Assembly (NCBI RefSeq): GCF_947496875.1
Contig: NZ_CANMEH010000002.1
Coordinates: 124,001-188,000, forward strand
Reading direction: 5' to 3'
Source of the DNA: an uncultured Paracoccus sp.
Lineage (GTDB): Bacteria > Pseudomonadota > Alphaproteobacteria > Rhodobacterales > Rhodobacteraceae
Length of the DNA: 64,000 nucleotides
The notes under the pieces were generated by a model, which was not told where the DNA came from, did not search any database, and saw nothing but the letters and a program-made list of their open reading frames with translations. Every line of letters starts with the position of its first letter. The stretch's first letter is position 1. The translations under genes and the position numbers were made by a program. Of this stretch, positions 22,158-33,164 are shown one piece after another.

Positions 22158-23468
22158 TCAGTGACCATCCGGGCCGTCATGCAGCCGTGCCCTGATCCGA
22201 CGGATCGCCAGCCACACGCCCAGCACGACCACCGGGGTCAGCGTAGCCAGCAACAGCGTCTTGTCCATCCCCACCGCTGCCGCGACCGGATGCACCGCAT
22301 AACCGAGCAGACCCACCGCATAATAGCTGATCGCCACGACCGACAGGCCCTCGACCGTGTGCTGCAGCCGCAGCTGCAGGTCGGCGCGCCGGTCCATGCG
22401 GGCCAGCAGCGACTGGTTCTGCGCGCTGCGCTGCACGTCGACGCGGGTGCGCAGCAATTCGCCCGCGCGGCCCGCACGGTCGATCATGGTGGCAAGCCGG
22501 CGCCGCGCCGACTTGACCGTCCGCATCGCGGGCTCATAGCGGCGGGCCATGAACTCCTGGATCATCTGCCGCCCCTCGAAGCGATCCTCGCGCAGAGCGG
22601 CGATGCGATCATGAACGATCGCCTCATAGGCCTCGGTGGCGCCGAACCGGAAGCTGTGCTGCATCGCCGCCCCTTCCAGCCGCGACGACAGGTCCAGCAG
22701 TTCGTGCAGCACGGCCTCGGGCACGCTGGCATCCGAGGCCATGCCCTCGACCAGCCCGGTCAGGCGGGGGTCCAGCGTGTTCAGTCGTTCCGTCAGGTCG
22801 CGGGCCCGGGGCAGGCCGAGCATCGACATGGCCCGGTAGGTTTCCAGTTCGAGCAGCCGCTGCACGACCCGGCCGATCCGCCCCGGTCCGATGCCCGGAG
22901 GGACAAACACCGCGAACCGCATCCATCCGGCCGGGTCGATGCGGAAATCCCCGGCTGCCACGCCAGCCCCGTCCAGCACCCAGCTGACTGCCAGCCCTTC
23001 CGGCGCAAACCACTGTTCCACCAGCGGCAGCACCTCATCGGGATCGTCCGGCAGCATCTCGACCTGGATCATGACCGCGGCCAGTCGCCTGCCCGGCGCG
23101 CGAGCCTGCCAGTCGGCGGGAAAAATGTCCGCCAGTGCCGGGTCAAAGGGCCGCGGCGGTGACCCGGGCTCGATGGCGGTATAGCTGACGAACTCGGCAT
23201 GGCCCTCCCATCGAAGGGCGTGACGGCCGAGCGTCGCGGTGTAGTGGCTGGTGCCGGGCTGGGGATCCGGCGCCCCGTGGCGGCGGGTCAGATCGGCCAG
23301 ATGGGCCAGATCGCGGCCCCTGTCGCGATTTACCGCGTCGCGGGGTTCCTTGAAGCCCAGCATCACCACCGTACAGGGCGCCTTGATCCGCGGACTGGGA
23401 CGGGCGTGCAGTTCGTTGACCAGCGGGTAGCGCAGGGGGTGATCGGGGCCGATGGGCGTGTCTGTCAT
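22158..23468 (-). CDS. DUF3422 family protein
   Basis: MTDTPIGPDHPLRYPLVNELHARPSPRIKAPCTVVMLGFKE...; two C-terminal TM helices. Confidence 0.88.
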   Translation of the reverse strand: MTDTPIGPDHPLRYPLVNELHARPSPRIKAPCTVVMLGFKEPRDAVNRDRGRDLAHLADLTRRHGAPDPQPGTSHYTATLGRHALRWEGHAEFVSYTAIEPGSPPRPFDPALADIFPADWQARAPGRRLAAVMIQVEMLPDDPDEVLPLVEQWFAPEGLAVSWVLDGAGVAAGDFRIDPAGWMRFAVFVPPGIGPGRIGRVVQRLLELETYRAMSMLGLPRARDLTERLNTLDPRLTGLVEGMASDASVPEAVLHELLDLSSRLEGAAMQHSFRFGATEAYEAIVHDRIAALREDRFEGRQMIQEFMARRYEPAMRTVKSARRRLATMIDRAGRAGELLRTRVDVQRSAQNQSLLARMDRRADLQLRLQHTVEGLSVVAISYYAVGLLGYAVHPVAAAVGMDKTLLLATLTPVVVLGVWLAIRRIRARLHDGPDGH

Positions 23469-23604
23469 GGCGTGCAGCATAAATGTCCCGCTTGCCACCA
23501 CAATCCGCTGCTTCAGCAATCCTCGTTCTTTCGTGATCTTCGTGGCAGTTGTGCCAGCCGGACAGGAGCGGCAGACTCACGCGAAAAGGCGAGGGCAGGC
23601 ACAC

Positions 23605-24114
23605 ATGCGCAGATCACTCATCCTGACCGGGGCCACGCTGGTCGTCGCGATGGTCGCTTCGTGCGGCCCCAGCAAGTTCAAGACCTATGACGGACCGCCG
23701 GTGACCCAGATCACGGTGAACAAGTCGGCGCGGCAGATGCTGCTGTTCAGCGGCGATGCGCTGCTCGGCGCCTATCCTGTCGGCCTGGGAAACGAGCCGG
23801 TCGGCCACAAGACCGCGTCGGGTGACGGCAAGACGCCCGAGGGCACCTACTACATCGACCGGCGCAACCCCGACAGCGCCTATCACCTGTCCCTGGGCGT
23901 GTCCTACCCCGATCCCAACGACGTGGCCGCGTCGAACCTGCTTGGCGTTGACCCGGGCGGCGACATCTTCATTCACGGACAGGGTCCCGAAGGACGGGCC
24001 AAGGCGCCCCATCTGCGGGACTGGACCGCCGGCTGCATCGCCGTGACCGACGACCAGATCGAGGATCTGTATGCAATGATCCAGGACGGGACCCCGATTA
24101 CCATCAATCCGTGA
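23605..24114 (+). CDS. L,D-transpeptidase (YkuD) lipoprotein
   Basis: Lipobox MVASC; ITVNKSARQMLLFSGDALLGAYPVGLG...KTPEGTYYIDRRN...IFIHGQ...WTAGCIAVTDDQI. Confidence 0.92.
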   Translation: MRRSLILTGATLVVAMVASCGPSKFKTYDGPPVTQITVNKSARQMLLFSGDALLGAYPVGLGNEPVGHKTASGDGKTPEGTYYIDRRNPDSAYHLSLGVSYPDPNDVAASNLLGVDPGGDIFIHGQGPEGRAKAPHLRDWTAGCIAVTDDQIEDLYAMIQDGTPITINP

Positions 24115-24164
24115 TTGGTGCCGCGGTTCACGCCCGACAACACCAGCGACTGCCGATAATGAAA

Positions 24165-24189
24165 GAACCCCCGCCACTGGCGGGGGTTC
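24165..24189. terminator. Bidirectional terminator between convergent YkuD gene and pntB
   Basis: GAACCCCCGCC-act-GGCGGGGGTTC perfect stem. Confidence 0.75.
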
Positions 24190-24212
24190 GTTGTTGTCTG
24201 CTGCCGGTCAGG

Positions 24213-25778
24213 TCAGTCGATCAGCGGCAGCAGCGAGTCCACGGACTTTTTGGCGTCGCCATAGAACATTCGCGTGTTCTCCTTGTAGAACAGCGGGTTC
24301 TCGATCCCGGAATAGCCGGTGCCCTGCCCGCGCTTGCTGACGAAGACGTTCTTGGCCTTCCAGACCTCCAGCACCGGCATGCCGGCGATCGGGCTGTTCG
24401 GGTCTTCCTGCGCGGCCGGATTCACGATGTCGTTCGACCCGATGACGATCGCCACGTCGGTCGAGGGGAAGTCATCGTTGATCTCGTCCATCTCCAGCAC
24501 GATGTCATAGGGCACCTTCGCCTCGGCCAGCAGCACGTTCATGTGCCCCGGCAGGCGCCCGGCAACGGGGTGAATGGCGAAGCGGACCTGCTTGCCGGCC
24601 GCGCGCAGCTTGCGCACCAGCTCGCTGACGGATTGCTGCGCCTGTGCCACCGCCATGCCGTAACCCGGCACGATCACCACGCTGTCGGCTTCGTTCAGGG
24701 CCTGGGCCACGCTTTCGGCGTCGATGGCGATCTGCTCGCCCTCGATGGCCATGGCCGGACCCGCCTCGCCCCCGAACCCGCCCAGGATGACGCTGATGAA
24801 CGACCGGTTCATTGCGCGGCACATGATGTAGCTCAGGATCGCACCGGAGGAACCAACCAGCGCGCCGGTCACGATCAGCAGATCGTTCGACAGCGTGAAG
24901 CCGATCATCGCCGCGGCCCAGCCGGAATAGCTGTTCAGCATCGAGACGACCACCGGCATGTCGGCGCCGCCGATCCCCATGATCAGGCTCCACCCGATGA
25001 AGCCTGCCAGCAGCATGATCAGCACCAGCCAGAACAGGCCCGGGCCAACACCGGCCACGTAGAGGATCATGAACAGCAGCGACGCGAGCGCCGCGGCCAG
25101 GTTGGTCATGTGGCCGCCGCGGACCTTCTTCGGCTTGCCGTCGATCTTGCCGGCAAGCTTGCCGTAGGCGACTACCGACCCGGTGAAGGTCACCGCCCCG
25201 ATGAACACGCCCAGCGCAACCTCGATCTTGAGCATCGCGATCTCTGCCGGCGTCTTGTGCGCCAGCATCGCCGCAAAGCCCCTGAGCGAAGCCCATGCCG
25301 CGCCGGCACGCTCTAGCGCCACCGGGTCAGGGTTGGGCTCGAGGACGGTGCGGCCCAGGCGCAGGACGCGGCCCAGTTCGATCTGGGCGTTCAGCCCGAT
25401 CAGAACCGCGGCCAGACCCACCAAGCTGTGCATTCCCGCCACAAGCTGTGGCATCTCGGTCATCTGCACGCGCTTGGCGAGGAAGAACCCGACAGTCCCG
25501 CCGATTGCGATCATCAGGATCGACAGCCACCAGTTGCCGACCCCGGGGCCGAACAGCGTGGCCAGAACGGCCAGCCCCATGCCGACGATGCCGTACCAGA
25601 TCGCGCGCTTGGCGCTTTCCTGACCCGACAGGCCGCCCAGCGACAGGATGAACAGCACCGCGGCGACGACATATGTCGCAGTGGTGAAGCCATAGGCGGG
25701 CAGCGCCTCCATCAGGCCCGGCGCACCCTGGATGACGACCGCATTGTCGGGCGCCGTGGTGATCACAGTGGTCTCCAT
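24213..25778 (-). CDS. pntB: NAD(P) transhydrogenase subunit beta
   Basis: [69 protein letters not shown]; classic PntB dIII. Confidence 0.97.
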   Translation of the reverse strand: METTVITTAPDNAVVIQGAPGLMEALPAYGFTTATYVVAAVLFILSLGGLSGQESAKRAIWYGIVGMGLAVLATLFGPGVGNWWLSILMIAIGGTVGFFLAKRVQMTEMPQLVAGMHSLVGLAAVLIGLNAQIELGRVLRLGRTVLEPNPDPVALERAGAAWASLRGFAAMLAHKTPAEIAMLKIEVALGVFIGAVTFTGSVVAYGKLAGKIDGKPKKVRGGHMTNLAAALASLLFMILYVAGVGPGLFWLVLIMLLAGFIGWSLIMGIGGADMPVVVSMLNSYSGWAAAMIGFTLSNDLLIVTGALVGSSGAILSYIMCRAMNRSFISVILGGFGGEAGPAMAIEGEQIAIDAESVAQALNEADSVVIVPGYGMAVAQAQQSVSELVRKLRAAGKQVRFAIHPVAGRLPGHMNVLLAEAKVPYDIVLEMDEINDDFPSTDVAIVIGSNDIVNPAAQEDPNSPIAGMPVLEVWKAKNVFVSKRGQGTGYSGIENPLFYKENTRMFYGDAKKSVDSLLPLID

Positions 25779-25788
25779 CAGCGCCTCC

Positions 25789-27360
25789 TCACGACTTCTG
25801 GAACATGGAGAGCATCCGGCGTGTGACCAGGAAGCCCCCGAAGATGTTGATGGCGGTCATCAGGACCGCCAGCGCGCCCAGGATTACGACCCAAGCCGAG
25901 CCCGAGCCGATCTGCATCAGCGCGCCAAGGATCACGATCGACGAGATCGCGTTCGTGACCGCCATCAATGGCGTGTGGAGCGAATGGGCCACGTTCCAGA
26001 TCACGTTGAACCCGACGAAGCACGCCAGCACAAACACGATGAAGTGCGACAGGAACGACGCCGGCGCGAACAGGCCGATCAGCAGCATGACTGCGCCGCC
26101 AGCGACCAGCATGCCGACCTGCGACCGGGTCTGCTCGCGGAACGCGGCGATCTCGTTGGCGCGGCGTTCCTCGACGGTCAGTTCACGCTGCCGTTCCTTG
26201 GGTTTGGCCGCCGCGATCGCCTGCACCTTGGGTGGCGGTGGCGGATAGGTGATGTCGCCCTGGTAGGTCACGGTCGAGCCACGGATGACGTCGTCATCCA
26301 TGTTGTGAACCAGCGTCCCATCCTTGCCGGGGGTCAGGTCGGCAAGCATGTGGCGGACGTTGTTGCCGTAGAGTTCGGACGACTGCGCCGCCATGCGCGA
26401 CGGAAAATCGGTATAGCCTATGATCGTCACGCCGTTGTCGGTCACGATCTTCTGGTCCGGAACCGTCAGGTCGCAGTTGCCGCCCCGTTCCGCGGCCAGG
26501 TCGACGACGACGCTGCCGGAGCGCATCATCTCGACCATGTCGGCGGTCCACAGCTTGGGGGCCGGCCGGCCAGGGATCAGCGCCGTGGTGATGACGATGT
26601 CCATGTCGGGGGCGAGTTCGCGAAACTTCTCCAGCTGCTTGGCAAGAAACTCCGGCGAGGAGGGCTTGGCATAGCCGCCCGTTTCCGACCCGTCCTGCGA
26701 GTCCTGGAAGTCGAGATAGACGAACTCGGCGCCCATGGACTCGATCTGCTCGGCCACCTCGGGGCGGACGTCGAAGGCATAGACCTGCGCGCCCAGGCTG
26801 GTGGCCGCACCGATCGCGGCCAGCCCGGCCACGCCGGCCCCGACGATCAGGATCTTGGCGGGGGGAACCTTGCCCGCGGCAGTCACCTGGCCGGTGAAGA
26901 ACCGGCCGAAATTGTTGGCCGCCTCGATCACCGCGCGATAGCCCGCGATGTTCGCCATCGAGGACAGGGCGTCCATCTTCTGCGCCCGGCTGATCCGCGG
27001 GACCATGTCCATCGCCAGAACGTTGACGCCCCGTTCGCGCGCCTTTTCCAGCAACTCGGCATTCTGACCTGGGTAGAAGAACGAGATCAGGTTCTGCCCC
27101 TCGTCCATGCGGCCCAGCTCGTCTTCGCTCGGCGGACGCACCTTGACGATGGTGTCGACCGCGTCGGTCAGCGCCGCGGCGTCGGGCAGCACGGTGACGC
27201 CGGCCCGTTCGTACAATGCGTCAGAAAAACCGGCCAGTTCGCCTGCGCCGGACTGCACGAATACCTCGTGGCCGAGTTTCTGCAGATGAGCAGCCGACGA
27301 AGGGGTGACGGCGACACGCGCCTCGCCCTCGGTCGTTTCCTTCAATGCGCCAACCTTCAC
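25789..27360 (-). CDS. pntA: Re/Si-specific NAD(P)(+) transhydrogenase subunit alpha
   Basis: [47 protein letters not shown]...[36 protein letters not shown]. Confidence 0.97.
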   Translation of the reverse strand: MKVGALKETTEGEARVAVTPSSAAHLQKLGHEVFVQSGAGELAGFSDALYERAGVTVLPDAAALTDAVDTIVKVRPPSEDELGRMDEGQNLISFFYPGQNAELLEKARERGVNVLAMDMVPRISRAQKMDALSSMANIAGYRAVIEAANNFGRFFTGQVTAAGKVPPAKILIVGAGVAGLAAIGAATSLGAQVYAFDVRPEVAEQIESMGAEFVYLDFQDSQDGSETGGYAKPSSPEFLAKQLEKFRELAPDMDIVITTALIPGRPAPKLWTADMVEMMRSGSVVVDLAAERGGNCDLTVPDQKIVTDNGVTIIGYTDFPSRMAAQSSELYGNNVRHMLADLTPGKDGTLVHNMDDDVIRGSTVTYQGDITYPPPPPKVQAIAAAKPKERQRELTVEERRANEIAAFREQTRSQVGMLVAGGAVMLLIGLFAPASFLSHFIVFVLACFVGFNVIWNVAHSLHTPLMAVTNAISSIVILGALMQIGSGSAWVVILGALAVLMTAINIFGGFLVTRRMLSMFQKS

Positions 27361-27473
27361 CGGCGATCTCCCCTTTCCGCATCAGCGTTGTCGTCCTAGC
27401 CCGCGCAAGAATCTTTCACAAGTGCGGCCGCTATCGTATGGAAACACGCCCCGGCCTTCGCCGGGACACGTTG

Positions 27474-29609
27474 TCAGCCCCGCGCCTTCGCCTGCTGGCG
27501 GCGGCGATGCAGTGCGGGTTCCGTATAGCCCGACGGCTGCGCACGCGCCTGGAAGATCAGGTCGCAGGCGGCCTGGAACGCCACTCCATCATAGCCGGGC
27601 CCCATCGGCCGATAGGCGGGATCGCCTTCGTTCTGGCGATCGACCACCTGGGCCATCCGGCGCAGCGTGTCCATCACCTGGGATTCGCTGATGATCCCGT
27701 GATGCAGCCAGTTGGCCAGCGCCTGGGACGAGATCCGCAGCGTTGCCCGATCTTCCATCAGGCCGACGTCGTGGATGTCGGGAACCTTGGAACAGCCGAC
27801 CCCCTGATCCACCCAGCGCACCACGTAGCCGAGGATGGACTGGCAGTTGTTGTCCAGCTCGGCCCGGATTTCCGCGTCCGAATAGTTCCGCCCCCGCGCC
27901 AGCGGCAAGGTCAGCAGGTCATCCAGCCGGTCGGGCCGGTTGGCGGCGCTGATTTCCGCCTGGCGCGCGGCGACGTCCACGAGATGGTAATGCGTGGCGT
28001 GCAGCGTGGCCGCCGTGGGGCTGGGCACCCACGCCGTCGAGGCCCCGGCCCGCGGATGGCCGATCTTGGCCTGCAACATGTCCGCCATGCGGTCCGGCAT
28101 TGCCCACATGCCCTTGCCGATCTGCGCCTTTCCGGCCAGTCCGCAGCGCAGGCCGATATCGACGTTGCGATCCTCGTAGGCCGAGATCCACGGCTGGTCC
28201 TTCATCTCGCCCTTGGCGAGCATCGGGCCGGCCTCCATCCCGGTGTGGATCTCGTCGCCGGTGCGATCGAGGAAGCCGGTGTTGATGAATGCGACACGAT
28301 GGCGGGCCGCATGGATGCAGGCGGCAAGGTTCGCCGAGGTGCGCCGTTCCTCGTCCATGATCCCCAGCTTGACCGTGTTGCGCGGCAGCCCCAGCACATC
28401 CTCGACCCGGTCGAAGATCTCGCCGGCAAAGGCGACCTCCTCGGGTCCGTGCATCTTGGGCTTGACCACGTAGACGGAGCCGTGAAGCGAGTTCCGGGGT
28501 CCCTCGGTCTTCTTCAGGTCGTGCATCGCGCAGAGCGTGGTGAGCATCGCGTCGAGCAGGCCCTCGAACACCTCCGCGCCGGTGTCGTCCAGCACCGCGG
28601 GCGTGGTCATCAGGTGACCGACATTGCGCACCAGCATCAGCGCGCGGCCCTTGGCCGTCACGGTGCCGCCGTCGGGTCCCGTAAAGGTCAGGTCGTCGTT
28701 CAGGCGGCGGGTGATCTCGCGGCCATTCTTCTGCAGCGTCTCGGTCAAGGTCCCGTCCATCAGACCCAGCCAGTTCGTATAGACCGTGGTCTTGTCGGCG
28801 CCGTCCACGGCTGCCACGGAATCCTCGCAGTCCATGATGACCGAGATTGCCGATTCCAGTCGGATGTCGGAAATCGCTGCCCTGTCCTGCTTGCCAACGG
28901 TGGTGGCCGCATCGATCACCAGCTGGATCAGCAGGCCGTTGTTGCGCAGGAACACCGCGTCGGGCCGATCGGCGCTGCCCTGATGTCCCGCGAACTGCGA
29001 GCCGTCGCGCAGGGCGGGCGTCAGGTTGCCGTCCCCGACGCTGATCGCGTCGATGTCACGCCACGATCCCCCCTGCAGCGGCACCGCCTTGTCCAGGAAG
29101 TCCCTGCCCCAGTCGATCACCTTCTGCCCGCGCGCCTGATCATAGCCGGCCGCATCCGCGGTGCCCTCGATCGCGTCGGTGCCGTAGAGGGCGTCGTACA
29201 GGGATCCCCAGCGGGCATTCGCCGCGTTCAGCGCATAGCGCGCGTTCATCACCGGCACGACGAGCTGCGGCCCTGCGATGTGGGCGATCTCGGGGTCGAT
29301 GCCGGTGGTCTCGATGCTGAACGGCGCCGGCTCGGGCACCAGGTAGCCGATCTCTTCCAGCATGTTGCGATACGCAGCCGGGTCGTCGAGCTTTCCCCGG
29401 TGCGCGCAGTGCCAGGCGTCGATCTGTTCCTGCAACTGATCGCGGCGGTCCAGCAGGCCCCTGTTGCGGGGGGTCATGTCACGGATCAGCCCGGCCAGGC
29501 CCTCCCAGAACCGTTCGGCGGAAACATCGGTGCCGGGCAGCGCGCGATCATCCACGAATCGGGCAAGAGCCTCGTCAACCTGCAGGCCGGCCTTGTTGAT
29601 CCTCGTCAT
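27474..29609 (-). CDS. glcB: Malate synthase G
   Basis: [67 protein letters not shown]...[29 protein letters not shown]. Confidence 0.96.
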   Translation of the reverse strand: MTRINKAGLQVDEALARFVDDRALPGTDVSAERFWEGLAGLIRDMTPRNRGLLDRRDQLQEQIDAWHCAHRGKLDDPAAYRNMLEEIGYLVPEPAPFSIETTGIDPEIAHIAGPQLVVPVMNARYALNAANARWGSLYDALYGTDAIEGTADAAGYDQARGQKVIDWGRDFLDKAVPLQGGSWRDIDAISVGDGNLTPALRDGSQFAGHQGSADRPDAVFLRNNGLLIQLVIDAATTVGKQDRAAISDIRLESAISVIMDCEDSVAAVDGADKTTVYTNWLGLMDGTLTETLQKNGREITRRLNDDLTFTGPDGGTVTAKGRALMLVRNVGHLMTTPAVLDDTGAEVFEGLLDAMLTTLCAMHDLKKTEGPRNSLHGSVYVVKPKMHGPEEVAFAGEIFDRVEDVLGLPRNTVKLGIMDEERRTSANLAACIHAARHRVAFINTGFLDRTGDEIHTGMEAGPMLAKGEMKDQPWISAYEDRNVDIGLRCGLAGKAQIGKGMWAMPDRMADMLQAKIGHPRAGASTAWVPSPTAATLHATHYHLVDVAARQAEISAANRPDRLDDLLTLPLARGRNYSDAEIRAELDNNCQSILGYVVRWVDQGVGCSKVPDIHDVGLMEDRATLRISSQALANWLHHGIISESQVMDTLRRMAQVVDRQNEGDPAYRPMGPGYDGVAFQAACDLIFQARAQPSGYTEPALHRRRQQAKARG

Positions 29610-29699
29610 CGTTCCGTCGCTCCTGCTTGGCTGAATCTGGCAGACGTTAATGGGACGGGCCGGAACCCGCAACCTGACAGGCATCTGCCGAAATGCGAA

Positions 29700-29728
29700 G
29701 CGGCCGCAGTGTCGAACACTGCGGCCGC
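29700..29728 (-). terminator. 13-bp perfect stem-loop downstream of the Thr-rich protein gene
   Basis: GCGGCCGCAGTGT-CGA-ACACTGCGGCCGC. Confidence 0.65.
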
Positions 29729-29759
29729 AACATGACCCGAACGGGTGTGCGCGAGGCGA

Positions 29760-30395
29760 TCAGTTGGTCGGCGTGACCGGGACCGTGGTGGTGGTCGTGT
29801 CCGCGTCCGCATCGGCCGCACCGTCGGTGGTCGCGGCAGCGTCAGCCGGCTCGGCAGCATCGGCGTCAGCCGGAGCGGTCGTGTCGGTGGTCGCGGTCGT
29901 GTCGGTCGTGGTGGTGTCCATAGTCGCCGTGTCGGCGGCTTCGGTATCAGTCACCGCAGTGTCGGTGGTCGCCGTGTCGGCTGCGTCCGCATCCGCGTCC
30001 TCTAGCGGCACGGTCGCGGTGTCGGTGGTCACGTCGGTCGTGGTCTCGGTTTCGACCTCGACGGCTTCGGTGTCGGTGGTCGTGGTCAGATCGGCGGCCG
30101 GCTCGGTCGTCGTTGCCGTGTCGGTCACGGCCGGGGTGGTGTCGACCGTGGTCGTCGTCGTCTCGGTCTCCTCGACCACGACTTCGTCGTCGCCCATGAA
30201 CGTCGACAGCAGCCACCAGGCCAGCGCGAGGGCCAGCAGGATCCCGATGATCAGCGGCAGCGGCGAGGCCTTCTTTTCGACCGGCTCGACATAGGTTTCG
30301 GTCACAACCGTGTTGTTGCGGGCTGCAGGGTCCACCGGACGGTTCGGGTCTGTCGCGTTGGTGCGACGGGGATCGTTGGGATCATAATTGGCCAT
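29760..30395 (-). CDS. Membrane-anchored low-complexity Thr/Asp/Ala-rich acidic protein
   Basis: MANYDPNDPRRTNATDPNRPVDPAARNNTVVTETYVEPVEKKASPLPLIIGILLALALAWWLLSTFMGDDEVVVEETETTTTTVDTTPAVTDTATTTEPA...; single TM then repetitive T/D/A/E tail. Confidence 0.8.
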   Translation of the reverse strand: MANYDPNDPRRTNATDPNRPVDPAARNNTVVTETYVEPVEKKASPLPLIIGILLALALAWWLLSTFMGDDEVVVEETETTTTTVDTTPAVTDTATTTEPAADLTTTTDTEAVEVETETTTDVTTDTATVPLEDADADAADTATTDTAVTDTEAADTATMDTTTTDTTATTDTTAPADADAAEPADAAATTDGAADADADTTTTTVPVTPTN

Positions 30396-30495
30396 GACAG
30401 CTCTCCTCAAACTCAATATGCGATGTGCGCGAGCGGCCCGGCCATGCGCAAGGCTGATGCCCGGCGCCGGCTTGCGACCCGGCTATCCTGCGCTT

Positions 30496-30520
30496 AACAC
30501 GTGCCCCTGACACAAGTTCC
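30496..30520 (-). promoter_or_regulatory. EcfG-type promoter-like motif GGAAC-N16-TGTT
   Basis: Minus-strand GGAAC TTGTGTCAGGGGCACG TGTT, about 100 nt upstream of the ATG at 30395. Confidence 0.55.
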
Positions 30521-30551
30521 GCGCGTGAAACCTTTTTTTGGGTGTGATCTC

Positions 30552-33164
30552 ATGACGGCAACAACCCGCCGACTGGCGGACTGGCAACCCTATCCGTTTG
30601 CCCTGACCGAAACGCGCCTGCGCTTCGACCTGCACCCGACACGCACCCGGGTCACCGCCGAACTCGACCTTGCGTCGCGGCGGCGGGGTGCCGACCTCGT
30701 GCTGAACGGCGCCGGGTTGCGCACCCTGTCTCTGCGACTGGACGGGATCGAACCGCCGCCCGATGCGGTGGTCCAGGACGCCGAGACGCTGACCATTGCG
30801 GCGTCTGCCCTTCCCGCCGGTCCCTTCACCCTGTCGACCGAGGTGGAGATAGATCCTGCCGGCAACACCGCGCTGGAAGGGCTGTACCTGTCCGGCGGCC
30901 TGTTCTGCACGCAGTGCGAGGCCGAAGGGTTCCGCCACATCACCTGGTACCCGGACCGGCCCGACGTCATGGCGCCGTTCCGGGTGCAGATCGGGTCGGA
31001 CCTGCCGGTGCTGCTGTCGAACGGCAACACGGTCGCACAGGAGCCCGGGCTGGCCGAATGGCATGATCCCTGGCCCAAGCCCAGCTATCTGTTCGCGCTG
31101 GTCGCAGGCGACCTGCAGGCGGTCCGCGACAGCTTCGTCACAATGTCCGGCCGGAACGTGGCGCTGAACGTCTGGGTCAGGCCCGACGACCTGCCGCGCG
31201 CCGGATTCGCCATGGAGGCGCTGAAGAAGTCGATGGCGTGGGACGAACGGGTCTATGGCCGGGAATACGACCTCGACGTGTTCAACATTGTCGCGGTGGA
31301 CGACTTCAACATGGGGGCGATGGAGAACAAGGGGCTGAACATCTTCAACTCCAAGCTGGTGCTCGCCTCGCCCGAGACCGCCACCGACGCCGATTACGAA
31401 CGCATCGAGGCGGTGATCGCGCATGAGTATTTCCACAACTGGACCGGCAACCGGATCACCTGCCGCGACTGGTTCCAGCTGTGCCTGAAGGAAGGGCTGA
31501 CGGTCTTTCGTGACCAGCACTTCACCAGCGACATGCGCTCGGCCGCGGTGAAGCGGATCGAGGATGTGGTGGCCCTGCGCGCCCGCCAGTTCCGCGAGGA
31601 TGCGGGACCCCTGGCGCACCCGCCGCGGCCCGACAGCTACGAAGAGATCAACAACTTCTACACCGCCACCGTGTACGAGAAGGGCGCCGAGGTCATCGGC
31701 ATGCTCAAGCGACTGGTGGGCGACGCAGGTTACGCGCGCGCGCTGGATCTCTACTTCACCCGCCACGACGGGCAGGCCTGCACGATCGAGGACTGGCTGA
31801 AGGTTTTCGAGGACGCGACAGGCCGCGACCTGAGCCAGTTCAAGCGGTGGTACACCGACGCGGGCACGCCCCACGTCGTGCTGACCGAGGACTGGGCCGC
31901 GGGGGACACCGGCGGCACCCTCACGCTTACCCTCAGCCAGTCGACCGCGGCGACTCCGGGCCAGCCGGACAAGCCGGCGAGGGTCATCCCGGTTGCCGTG
32001 GGGCTGATCGGCCCCAACGGCCACGAGGTCCGGTCGACCGAACTCCTGGAACTGACCGAGCCCACGCGGGAATGGCGGTTCGAGCAACTCGGGGCGCGCC
32101 CGGTCGTGTCCGCGCTGCGCGGCTTCTCCGCACCGATCGTGCTGCGCCGTCAGCTTTCCGAGGCCAACCGGGCGCTGCTGCTGGCGCATGACACCGACCC
32201 GTTCTGCCGCTGGGAGGCGGGACGATCGCTAGGGCTCGACGCCCTGATCGCGCGGGCGGGCGGTCAGATGGATGCGGGTGGTGCCTACATCAGTGCGATC
32301 GGCGATTTTCTGGGCGGCGCGGAATCCGACCCGGGATTTGCGGCGCTGGTCCTGCGCCTTCCGCCCGACGAAGAGGTCGCGGCGGTCATCTTCGACCGCG
32401 GCATGATCCCTGATCCGGACGCGATCCATGCGGCGCGCGAGGCCCTTGCGACCGATCTGGCCCGCGCACATGAACGGGTGCTTGCGCAGCTTCATGACGC
32501 CATGGCGGTCCCGGGCCCCTATTCCCCCGATGCGGCGGCGGCCGGTCGGCGGGCCCTCAGGCTAGACGCGCTCGGGCTGCTGTCGCGGCTGGATGGCGGC
32601 GGACGTGCCCGGGCCTTGTGGAACGATGCCAGCAACATGACCGAGAGAATGGGAGCCCTGGGCAACCTGGTTCGCCTGGACCAGGCCGCGGCTGCGCTGG
32701 CGGAGATGGAGGCGGAGTTCGCGGACAACCGGCTGGTCATGGACAAGTTCTTTTCCATCCAGGTGATGGCGGCACCCCGGGATCGGGCGGCGCAGGTTGC
32801 ACGGCAACTGGCCGAACGCCCCGATTTTGACTGGAAGAACCCCAATCGCTTCCGGTCCCTGGTCGGCGGGCTGGCCGCCAATCACGCGGCCTTCCATGCG
32901 CCGGACGGGTCGGGCTACGACTTCGTGGCGGACTGGCTGATCCGGCTTGATCCGGTCAACCCGCAAACCACCGCGCGGATGAGCGCGGTGTTCGAGACCT
33001 GGGTGCGCTATGACGAAGGGCGGCGCGATCGGGCGAGGTTCGCGCTGACCCGTCTGGCGGATCTGCCGGGCCTGTCACGCAACACGTCGGAGATGGTCAC
33101 GCGGGTTCTTGCCGCAGGCGATCCGGACGCGCTTGCGGGTTCGGGCGACCGGGGCGATAATTGA
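30552..33164 (+). CDS. pepN: Aminopeptidase N (M1 family)
   Basis: GAMENKGLNIF, HEYFHNWTGNR zinc-binding motifs, full PepN architecture. Confidence 0.97.
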   Translation: MTATTRRLADWQPYPFALTETRLRFDLHPTRTRVTAELDLASRRRGADLVLNGAGLRTLSLRLDGIEPPPDAVVQDAETLTIAASALPAGPFTLSTEVEIDPAGNTALEGLYLSGGLFCTQCEAEGFRHITWYPDRPDVMAPFRVQIGSDLPVLLSNGNTVAQEPGLAEWHDPWPKPSYLFALVAGDLQAVRDSFVTMSGRNVALNVWVRPDDLPRAGFAMEALKKSMAWDERVYGREYDLDVFNIVAVDDFNMGAMENKGLNIFNSKLVLASPETATDADYERIEAVIAHEYFHNWTGNRITCRDWFQLCLKEGLTVFRDQHFTSDMRSAAVKRIEDVVALRARQFREDAGPLAHPPRPDSYEEINNFYTATVYEKGAEVIGMLKRLVGDAGYARALDLYFTRHDGQACTIEDWLKVFEDATGRDLSQFKRWYTDAGTPHVVLTEDWAAGDTGGTLTLTLSQSTAATPGQPDKPARVIPVAVGLIGPNGHEVRSTELLELTEPTREWRFEQLGARPVVSALRGFSAPIVLRRQLSEANRALLLAHDTDPFCRWEAGRSLGLDALIARAGGQMDAGGAYISAIGDFLGGAESDPGFAALVLRLPPDEEVAAVIFDRGMIPDPDAIHAAREALATDLARAHERVLAQLHDAMAVPGPYSPDAAAAGRRALRLDALGLLSRLDGGGRARALWNDASNMTERMGALGNLVRLDQAAAALAEMEAEFADNRLVMDKFFSIQVMAAPRDRAAQVARQLAERPDFDWKNPNRFRSLVGGLAANHAAFHAPDGSGYDFVADWLIRLDPVNPQTTARMSAVFETWVRYDEGRRDRARFALTRLADLPGLSRNTSEMVTRVLAAGDPDALAGSGDRGDN

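Noticed and set aside
27345-29735. 796-aa plus-strand ORF
   Set aside because: Antisense to malate synthase G; no recognisable domain; composition bias of a shadow frame.
29880-30180. Tandem repeat/CRISPR-like periodicity (gtgtcggtggtcg...)
   Set aside because: Imperfect repetition is explained by codons of the Thr/Asp/Val-rich protein; no conserved repeats with unique spacers.
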